28,235 bases of DNA from Saccoglossus kowalevskii (Eukaryota; Hemichordata; Enteropneusta; Harrimaniidae): assembly GCF_000003605.2 (NCBI RefSeq), contig NW_003145783.1, positions 874,998-903,232 of the forward strand, read 5' to 3'. Below the pieces are notes generated by a model. It searched no databases, was not told where the DNA came from, and saw only the letters and a program-made list of their open reading frames with translations. This document shows, one piece after another, positions 21,257 to 28,235 of the stretch (the first letter of the stretch is position 1; every line of letters begins with the position of its first letter). Both the position numbers and the translations under genes were made by a program.

Positions 21257-21405
21257 TAAACAAAGGGAACTTGGCATGTGAGTTCCTAAGGATGTAGGGA
21301 TTTCCTTGTGAACTATCACCACCTAAAACTCAAATCACAGTCTGTTTTATCACTTTATATTCACTTTATTTAGTTATGTTATATTTTCACAAGTACTGAA
21401 AACGT

Positions 21406-21413
21406 TGACGTCA
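21406..21413. promoter_or_regulatory. Perfect CRE palindrome TGACGTCA
   Basis: A full CREB/ATF-type site lies within the shared promoter, just inside the proposed first non-coding exon of LCA5. Being palindromic it could serve either gene. Motif only. Confidence 0.45.
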
Positions 21414-21422
21414 TTTTAGAGG

Positions 21423-21676
21423 GTAAGTATAACTAAAAAAACGCAGTTCGATTTTGTTTTTGTGGTACACTGACAATTTCAGTGACCTCCGATGAATACT
21501 ATGTAGCGATAATCTTGTCTGTCGTTGTCGCTTCAATGACAGTGATGAACACTGTTCGCATTATATCTCATGCCAGTTTAGTATAGCGAGTTTAGTACAG
21601 TGCGTCTTGTATAGCGAGTTGGCATTTTAAACATTCCGATCGATAGTTTTCAGCGATGTTATTTTTTTGCTTTCAG
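21423..21676 (+). other. Probable 5'UTR intron of LCA5
   Basis: A strong donor, GAGG/GTAAGTAT (21423), and a strong acceptor, TTTTTTTGCTTTCAG (ending 21676), bracket 254 bp upstream of the LCA5 start codon. They would place a non-coding first exon ending at 21422, downstream of the X-box-like site. It has not been tested against transcript data. Confidence 0.55.
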
Positions 21677-21820
21677 CTGACATTACGTCTGGGCAGTCGC
21701 CATTTTTATAAGAGACATTTCCGGAGACTATTTTCGGACACACATCGACGACCAAAACACGTCACATAGACGAACGCACAGTAGATACCAAGAAGTAAAC
21801 TGAAATAAAGGATTCGAGGG

Positions 21821-22307
21821 ATGTCACGAGATTACGATGCTGACAGCTTTTTTGACACTCAGCCTGTGAACCTGACTGGTGCGTACGATCGTGGGGATAC
21901 TCCACCTCGGAACCACACTCCACCGCGTCACACCCCAGATACCCTCACAGGCGTGAGTCCAGACTCATCGCCATCCCATACTTATACAAAAACTAACTCA
22001 GCAAGCATGGCACACAATAAACATAGAGACACCAAAAAACACAGTGACAGTTCTTATTCAAGGACTTATTCGGAGTACAGTGATAGGAGAAGATCCCGCT
22101 CTAAATCCTATGAAAGTTACACCGATGATGATTTTGAGGAATCTGATCACTCAGATTATGGTGATAGACGTACTCCACGTAGAGGTACAGGAGATAGACA
22201 CAGAGGATCAAAAGGACGCAGCTTGCACCGTGCATACAGTGGGTCCAGTACACACAGTACTACTACTAGTGTCTATGGGAAGCCAAGCTACAGACCAAGA
22301 AATAAAG
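21821..22307 (+). CDS. LCA5: LCA5 coding exon 1
   Basis: 162 codons plus one base, from the ATG at 21821 to the donor AAAG/GTATGC. An in-frame TAA at 21806-21808 shows that this is the first usable ATG. The peptide starts MSRDYDADSFFDTQPVN. It then has TPPR/TPPRHTPD proline-threonine stretches and a basic, serine-rich block (SDRRRSRSKSYESY near residues 87-100), an acidic patch TDDDFEESDHSD, and more Arg/Ser/Thr-rich sequence. It is predicted disordered; vertebrate lebercilins also have a poorly conserved basic-serine N terminus. Read-through of the donor would stop after three residues, so splicing is needed. Confidence 0.88.
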
Positions 22308-25300
22308 GTATGCATTAGAGATTTTATTTGATGGTCATACAGTGCTTTCAGAAAAGCTGTTTCCATATTTATTTTTATAAGTGCTTTATAACAAATTTAT
22401 AAAAAATTTCATTCAAATTAAATTGAGACAACTGGATTGGATATAATATTTCATGAGTTGTTTCTGGATATTCAAATGATACACACCCCACGTATGCTCA
22501 AACAGTTTGAAATTTTAAATATTTACATGTATGTTTATAAATAGTTTATAACATACCCATCTTACAGTGAAAGGCATAAAACTGGGGATGTTATGAACAT
22601 TTTATAAACATAAATTTTAATAAGTCAAAATGACTAGTAGAATTCAAATTGACCAATCAAGATATGTTATGATGACATCATTGCAAGTTGTAAATAATGT
22701 TAATGAGTTAGTTCATGGAACTATAAACCCCAGGAAGAACAACCACTTCGTTTCCTTTGAACTATGATAGTTGCCGCGATGTCGAATGTTTATTTTGACT
22801 GTTTATTTCGTCGCATTAAAAGTAAGCCGATTTACGCAAATGAACGTTTATCTCCGACTATCGGTCATTTTCGGAGTCAATCGGGCGACTTCGAGAGATC
22901 ACGTGATCGAGTTGTTTCGGTTATAGCATAAAAAAACAATAGCGCCAAGACAAAAACACTGATAAATGAGCGACATTCAACGGGGAAAAAAAAAACACAT
23001 TGCCACTTCTGGCGATCGAAGGGAAACACGGAATATCTCGACAACAAACAGCATACCAAACCCCATGTTTCGCAAACTTTCGCAACCTTATTTTTTCGAG
23101 GGTTGAAAAAAACAAGAAGTAATCTAAAAACGACATTGAAAATTATGAAAACTCGCTAAAACTCCGACCCGTTGCATGATTTCCGGTACACTGAAGGTCA
23201 CCCTGCAGACCGACTTGTTTGCGCATGCGTAGTGAACGAAATATTTTACTGCGCAGATATATACATTTTTTTTCAAGTTTTCCGTTTCCAGCAAAGCGGT
23301 TGATATGGGCGTATCGGCGGCAACTAACATGGAGTATGACTAATGTTGTGGAAACAAAAGCGAAAGCACTGTAAGATAAACTAAGACAAAGGTTTTTTTA
23401 ATCCTCTTAGTTTCGTTGTTCTTCCTGGGGTTTATAGTTCCATGGTTAGTTCAACATCATCTGGACAGCAAGCCTTTCATTTTGAATAAATGGACAATCA
23501 TATACCGTGTTCACACACGTGCCGAAAAGCCTGTTTGAAGACCAGCTTTATAGTTAAACTGGTGTTGAAACATGTACATGTATGAATAAGATAAGTCAGC
23601 ACCATGCTGATTTAGTTTAAGACGTCTTAAAATGGCAGGTCTCAATCTGTACCTCGTACTTACAGAAACGGTTTTAGCATGTGTGAACTATAACGCCGCC
23701 TTAAAAGCATGTCCTTAATGTCAGCCTCACTCTGGAGTTACATTCATTGCAAGTATTTCAAAGAAACATGGCGACCGATAACAACGCCGGTTCATTTCAG
23801 TCTTATGTATGAACACAGGACTAATTAAAACCACTGATAATGATTGTTTATCAAGTTAGTCAAGCCAGCTATGTGGTACACATATGGTATTTTTTGCTAC
23901 ATGTATGTCACTTAATAGCTTGTGTGCAGATTATGGGCATGAAGCTCGCAAGCCAATCGTTATTAAATGTTTGTGTTTGAATAAAAGCTGATGATCGATA
24001 TTTACAAATTTTTAAACTGAGGGTGTTTTCTGCCTTTCAATATACCTGATTCCATTGTGTCTTGGCTATGTACATTTGTACTTTCACAGAAGTATACTGT
24101 TTAAATAGCTGTGGTCATCAGGCAGTGCATGGCTGAATTTTGTGCAACTAATAAGTATTTTACATATGTATTATTTCCTTTATAAAACAATGAATTTAAA
24201 ACAAAAACAACATTTTGTTCACACACTTGCATGAACTTCTTAAAACGTAAAAATTCCTAGTGGCAAAAATAAAATGGTTTACAGTACGTTTCTAACAAGT
24301 GAAAATTTCCCCTTTCGCGATAGTCAATACACTATTGTAAATTCCTTGCTAGTTATTGTAAATTGATATATGCATGTCCAACAGTATGAACATGAAAAGA
24401 TATAGGTTAAATTTCTTTCATTTAAATGAAAGAACATTCCTCATTATTCCTGAATTGGTAGATGATTGTAACCAGTGGAGCTGCAGTACATGTAATACAC
24501 ACATGTATACCGGTGTATGTATGCTAACACCTGTGGGTCTCCTTTCATCCATGCATGTGGTTACATGTGTATATGCAAATAAAGTGCTTGAACTTGGATA
24601 GAAATATGACAATACCAAAACCATCCAAATTATTGAACTCTTCTATAAAGAAAACTGTTCATCAAATATGTAACCTTGAGATGATTGTATGCTTAAAATT
24701 AATTCAAAACTCAACAATCCATGGTCATTATCAGTAGGTACACACACAAAGAAGTTCTATATCCTAAATAAGACAATTTCTACATGTATGACTTATCGTT
24801 ACCCAGCGATGAAAAACCTCAACCAATAAACGTGTAATTGGACTGTTGCAAATAATTTGAGTGCCTGCGAGAGCTGCCTCCTAGCTGGAGTCAACTATGG
24901 AGTATGTGCATCGTTCATGCTTCTGTCGTCAAGTGTGAAATGTACCAACACTGAATCGCTACCTGCAAACAATATTGACACTGCTTTTGCAACTGATTGG
25001 TCAAAATCTGATATCAGCATGGCTTGTTCCTCGGTTACTTTATCTAAGAGACTAAGAATTCCCTAAATCAATAGGCGCTAAAGTTGTCAAGGAGTTTTCT
25101 TTTTAACCTCCAACGCTATACTTCTATGGTCAGCTTGTATTTTCAAATTTAAAGAATTACCCAAAAAACTATAATCAGATATTCAGTCTTGTTGTAAATA
25201 ATATCTGAAAATGCCTGAAAATATATTAAATATACAGGTCTGTTCCAAAAAAAAAAGAAATGTTGAAAATCTGAACTTTAAACATCATGTAGTGCATAGC

Positions 25301-26553
25301 TTTTGACTGACAGTCATTTTTGTGGATACACTGTTCTGTTTTTTGTGTACCTTCACACCAAAGTACCTTGCTTCGATGTAAAAGAAAAGCAGATGAGAAC
25401 ATGTTACAATGGCATAAAGATGTTATAGGCAGCACTTGCCAACCATTCAAGAAGGGTGAATTCATAAACTAAATTTGAGTACCACATTAAAAACTGTCTC
25501 TCTATGGGTCAGTGCCATTGTGTGTATTATCCATCGCCCTCCATATTTACACCTCTTGTAAGAATTGCTGGTTTGAATGAAAGATTATAGGATCCTTATC
25601 TTTTTAATTACCGAGGGCAACTTACGTCGGCATAACTCTTTCTAGTGAGACTCGGTAAGGGTTAAAAAATCTGCAATCTGTAAGTTTGAAATTTGCTAAG
25701 AAAAACACTATATCACAATGGCTAAGGCTGAGAAAAAAATCTCTGTATCTCTGTTTCACGTTTCCGCATGCATCATTTTGAACTATGCGCCTCAAACTTT
25801 TTTTTATTCGTCTAAAGCATTCTAAAATGCGCTTGTACTAGCACTTGTCTCAAATTTCCCCCATTTTAGCTCAGTATTCGAAAAAAAAAAAAAAAAATTC
25901 ACCATTTTAAAATTTCCATGAAACGAGAAACAGAATTTTTTTTTCCTGGCCTAAAACAGTTTTGTTTTTAGCGAATATGCGCTGTCAATACTGTAGTAAT
26001 TAACCAGACAGTTTCTCGTTCAATCAACAATTTTCATTATATAACATTTTTTATTACAGCCACAAAACGAACGGGTCGGTCACAAAGCCATACTGGAGGT
26101 GCAAAAGTGTCACCACGAGAACCAGATGTTGTGGCAAAACGCATGCTTTCTGCTCGTCTCCATACAATAAATAGACTACGAAATGATTATGGGGATCTTG
26201 AACAGAAATATGATGAGCTTCTGAGAGAGAACAAACTCTTAAAAACACTTCAGAGACGACAAGACAAAGTAATTAATAAATATGAAGGTCAAGAGAATGA
26301 ACTTGGTGATATGTTATCGAGACACAACAACGAAGTGGAACACTTGCGCAAAAAATTGCAAAAATATAAACATGATAATTTAGACAAGGACAGGAGATTG
26401 CGGGACCAAAACGACGAAGTTTTAAAAACACAAAGTGCTTTAAAACGCATGAAAGCGATTGTTAAGGATAAAAATTTGCTTGAGAGAGACGAACTGAGTC
26501 GAAAGCTTGGTGATACTCAGGACGAACTTGAAGAAAAGAAAACACGTGTTCAG
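21821..26553 (+). CDS. LCA5: Lebercilin (LCA5 family), 5' part of gene
   Basis: Gene-level entry: exons 21821-22307 and 26060-26553 give 327 residues, phase 1 at the internal junction and phase 0 at the right-hand donor. The remainder lies outside the window; human lebercilin is about 697 residues. Lebercilin is a coiled-coil protein of the ciliary base and axoneme that interacts with intraflagellar transport; loss in humans causes Leber congenital amaurosis. Here residues 1-162 are a low-complexity, Ser/Arg/Asp-rich head. From about 185 the lebercilin domain begins with DVVAKRMLSARLHTINRLRN, resembling human [20 protein letters not shown]. The vertebrate paralogue LCA5L is an equal alternative name, since the gene probably predates that duplication. 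Confidence 0.92.
22707..23451. mobile_element. P-like MITE with 7-bp TSD, 731 bp
   Basis: The element at 22714-23444 has perfect 30-bp terminal inverted repeats, beginning CATGGAACTATAAACCCC, and perfect 7-bp direct flanks GTTAGTT (22707-22713 and 23445-23451). Perfect ends suggest recent insertion. The interior is CpG-rich, with a GATCACGTGATC palindrome (22897-22908) and an NRF1-like TGCGCATGCGTA near 23220. Interior words TTTCCGGTAC, GCGCATGC and AAGACAAAGG recur in the same order at 10372-11126. CATGG ends with 7-bp duplications fit the P superfamily. There is no transposase coding. Confidence 0.85.
23505..23819. mobile_element. Candidate inverted-repeat element, 315 bp
   Basis: The left end CCGTGTTCACACA and reversed right end CCTGTGTTCATACA pair imperfectly. 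The enclosed DNA is more CpG-rich than its flanks and contains a perfect 16-bp palindrome, TTTAAGACGTCTTAAA (23616-23631). No clear target duplication was found, so the class is not assigned. It starts only 54 bp after the P-like MITE's duplication. Confidence 0.4.
24413..24434. repeat. Perfect 22-bp palindrome
   Basis: TTCTTTCATTT followed by its exact reverse complement, centred on TTTAAA. It could form a short cruciform or bind a dimeric factor. It is intronic in LCA5 and no role is known. Confidence 0.8.
24895..25062 (-). other. Unrecognised minus-strand open frame, possible exon
   Basis: An acceptor-like GATTTAG ends just before 25062, followed by 55 open codons to TAG at 24895-24897. 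The peptide begins GILSLLDKVTEEQAMLISDF and has a balanced, protein-like composition with alternating hydrophobic and acidic residues. It matches no family I recognise. It lies antisense inside LCA5 intron 1. It could be a transposon remnant, an exon of an antisense gene, or chance. Confidence 0.25.
26060..26553 (+). CDS. LCA5: LCA5 coding exon 2, start of lebercilin domain
   Basis: The acceptor TTTTTTATTACAG and donor CAG/GTAAGAG bound 494 nt, residues 163-327. After a short basic linker (TKRTGRSQSH) the lebercilin coiled coil begins with VVAKRMLSARLHTINRLRND. It continues through ENKLLKTLQRRQDKVINKYE, LSRHNNEVEHLRKKLQKYK and LLERDELSRKL. These match human lebercilin segment by segment, e.g. 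human [20 protein letters not shown] and RHNNEITALKERLRKSQ. Heptad-like hydrophobic spacing is evident throughout. The next conserved block (human LELSTNSFQRQL) is not in the remaining 1.7 kb, so the following intron runs off the window. Confidence 0.95.
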
Positions 26554-26877
26554 GTAAGAGTGAATTTATTTTAATTTTATATTAATAGGACTAAAGCAGC
26601 CAAGCTCTGTTAGATGAACTCAAAGACGTTATTTTGGAGTGCCAAGTGTCATTATTCTAATTCCCAACTGTATTCGGAATAATTTCCATACATTTGCATA
26701 TATGTATATACCGGTACATACATGTATATTTGCTCTATTAGAATCACATCTTCAACATAAACCAGAAATTTCAATTATTGTATGCTAATTCATTAAAATA
26801 TTTTGGCCTTAGACAAATAAAGCTTCAATATGGGGTTTTACAGGTCGAAGCAAAAGTGTTAAATTGTGATAATCTAA

Positions 26878-26896
26878 TCTGCTCTGCTCTGCTCTG
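26878..26896. repeat. (TCTGC)n microsatellite
   Basis: About 3.8 copies of a 5-bp unit. Confidence 0.8.
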
Positions 26897-27309
26897 TCAA
26901 AATGAAAGTTGTCAGTGAATTAGTGAGCAACTTGCTGCCCCAAAATATTTGAGACTTGCTAAATAATAGAGTAAATAAATATATTATTAGCATCCATAAT
27001 AAATAATGTGTCTGGTAACTTAAAATTTTAAATATTAAATTGCCCGAAGACTTAAAATTCAAAATACAAGTTGCCTGTTAGATGATGTTTGCGCATACCG
27101 TTTTTCAATTTCTCCAACAACTCTGCTAAATTCTGCATGACATGTGATAATGCACCAGTAAGATTTCCCATTCTCACTTGGCATAAGATATACATGTAAA
27201 TAAAATATCATGTAAAGTACAACTATGAATTACATAAAGTATTTAATAAAGCTGTAGTAGGAATTGTATTTCATGTTGCATTTCTATGCATACATGTATG
27301 TCATGGTGA

Positions 27310-27367
27310 CACTGTCTGTGCCCGAAACAAGTTGCCCAGTGTCACTCTGTCTGTGCCCAAGACAAGT
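27310..27367. repeat. Two-copy tandem duplication, about 34 bp
   Basis: CACTGTCTGTGCCC then AACAAGT is repeated as CACTCTGTCTGTGCCC then GACAAGT, with small indels. A local duplication; no function is evident. Confidence 0.75.
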
Positions 27368-27938
27368 ATAAGGCAAAAAAAAAAAATTATGGGCCATTTT
27401 TTCTCCGCAAATTGATGCACATATGCATTTTATTTCAAAATTTAGATTATTTTTATTTTTCATGAAAATTGGATTTTTTGTAATTTCTGACAAAAAATCT
27501 AAAAAAATTTGATATTTAACTAACTCATAATGGCCCAAACATGAATACTTTATTTCTAAGACTAGAAGACACCTGGTGAACCAAAAACAAACCCTTTACC
27601 TAATATTTTTTTAATGATCAGCCAGGAGAGTAGAGAAATAACAATCATTTGTGTGTATATATATACATACTGTAGCATGTAGCTCAAAGTCACCTGATTA
27701 GGCCAAGACATACATTTTTACTTAACATGTTGTTGCTATGGATTATTACACTCTGCATATTATGAATTTTTTATTATAATGAGATGAGATGAAAATGGTC
27801 TGGAGTTAATTTTAAGAGTCACTATGAATTGTATTTTTAGTCATTATCAGTAAAGCTAGATTACGCCAATTTTTAATAGAAATGCCCTTTTTTGTCCATT
27901 ATAAATTATATATGTATAGTGTTATTTATATATATAAA

Positions 27939-27964
27939 ATTTTATTATATTTATATAATAAAAT
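27939..27964. repeat. AT-rich perfect hairpin
   Basis: ATTTTATTATA, loop TTTA, then TATAATAAAAT: an 11-bp perfect stem with a 4-nt loop in a region almost without G or C. It could extrude as a cruciform; chance is plausible in such AT-rich DNA. Confidence 0.7.
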
Positions 27965-28235
27965 CAATTTTACATGGCTTCAATTATTTCAACATTACAT
28001 GTAGATTAGGACATTTTGTCCAAAATTGAAACTGGAGTCATGGGACATTTTAATATAATTATTTGTCTTATTTTGGGTGTAAAACTATAAATTTAATAGA
28101 AAACTTTCTAGGCTCATTGTCAGAAATGATTCAATAAAATTAGGACATTTTGAAAAAAATATCTGCATCTGAATCACAGTCTAAAAGGATTTACAGTTTG
28201 TCAATATGGTCTTAAGCTTTTCAGATAAGAATTGC

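Larger units (their letters stand above)
20825..21820. promoter_or_regulatory. Divergent promoter region between SH3BGRL and LCA5
   Basis: 996 bp separate the two start codons, which face away from each other, so this interval must hold both 5'UTRs and both core promoters. It is richer in CpG than its surroundings. Visible candidates are a YY1-like AAAATGGC near 20976, a CRE-like CGACGTCATC near 21015, an X-box-like site (21243-21256), a perfect CRE (21406-21413) and a 5'UTR intron (21423-21676). Transcription starts are not determined. Confidence 0.75.
22308..26059 (+). other. LCA5: LCA5 intron 1 (coding intron)
   Basis: A 3,752-bp intron from GTATGC to TTTTTTATTACAG. It contains the P-like MITE (22714-23444), a second inverted-repeat candidate (23505-23819), a perfect 22-bp palindrome (24413-24434) and a minus-strand open frame (24895-25062). 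An imperfect inverted repeat around CTGTTTC.CGTTTC (about 25750 and 25930) is too weak to call. Confidence 0.85.
26554..28235 (+). other. LCA5: Start of the next LCA5 intron
   Basis: Begins GTAAGAG. No further coding exon was found. It contains a TCTGC microsatellite (26878-26896), a two-copy tandem duplication (27310-27367), AT-rich DNA with a perfect hairpin (27939-27964), and the word TAGGACATTTT twice (near 28008 and 28141). Confidence 0.75.

Noticed and set aside
25735-25950. Inverted repeat around CTGTTTC.CGTTTC
   Set aside because: Arms are short and imperfect beside poly-A/T tracts, with no target duplication.
1-28235. tRNA, rRNA or other structured RNA genes
   Set aside because: No cloverleaf with a GGTTCGA-type T arm or other recognisable RNA gene was found on either strand by eye; a covariance-model search would be decisive.

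Overview
The window looks like a piece of an animal nuclear genome. It is AT-rich, its genes are split by multi-kilobase introns with GT-AG junctions, and the non-coding DNA is full of short non-autonomous DNA transposons and simple repeats. Frequent TACATGTA and ACCGGTA words and the domain content suggest a marine invertebrate, perhaps a mollusc or another lophotrochozoan, but taxonomy cannot be fixed from this sequence alone. No viral, retroviral or LTR material was recognised.

Two host genes are supported, arranged head to head. On the minus strand is an SH3BGRL-family gene (small thioredoxin-fold protein). Exon 1 is 20780-20824 and exon 2 is 17180-17356, followed by two alternative terminal coding exons: 3a (11730-11837) and 3b (7821-7889). 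Both are phase 0, both open with D(F/Y)E.FDEA and both carry their own stop, so they look like a duplicated last exon giving proteins of 109 and 96 residues. On the plus strand is the 5' part of a lebercilin (LCA5-family) gene. Coding exon 1 is 21821-22307, the exon carrying the start of the lebercilin coiled coil is 26060-26553, and the rest lies beyond the right edge. The two start codons are 996 bp apart. That interval holds an RFX X-box-like site, a perfect CRE palindrome and a probable 5'UTR intron of LCA5. From memory, human LCA5/SH3BGRL2 (6q14) and LCA5L/SH3BGR (21q22) are also divergent neighbours, so this looks like a very old linked pair.

Layout: 1-7820 is probably intergenic plus the SH3BGRL 3' region, with two MITEs and a 30-bp minisatellite. 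7821-20824 is the SH3BGRL gene, whose introns hold about seven MITE-like elements, a 21/22-bp VNTR just upstream of exon 3a and several homopolymer tracts. 20825-21820 is the shared promoter. 21821-28235 is LCA5, whose first coding intron holds a P-like MITE that matches a second one in the SH3BGRL gene. Both have CATGG termini and perfect 7-bp target-site duplications.

The genes work in different processes: lebercilin in ciliary transport, SH3BGRL as a small SH3/EVH1-motif adaptor. Any functional link is through the shared promoter and is inferred.
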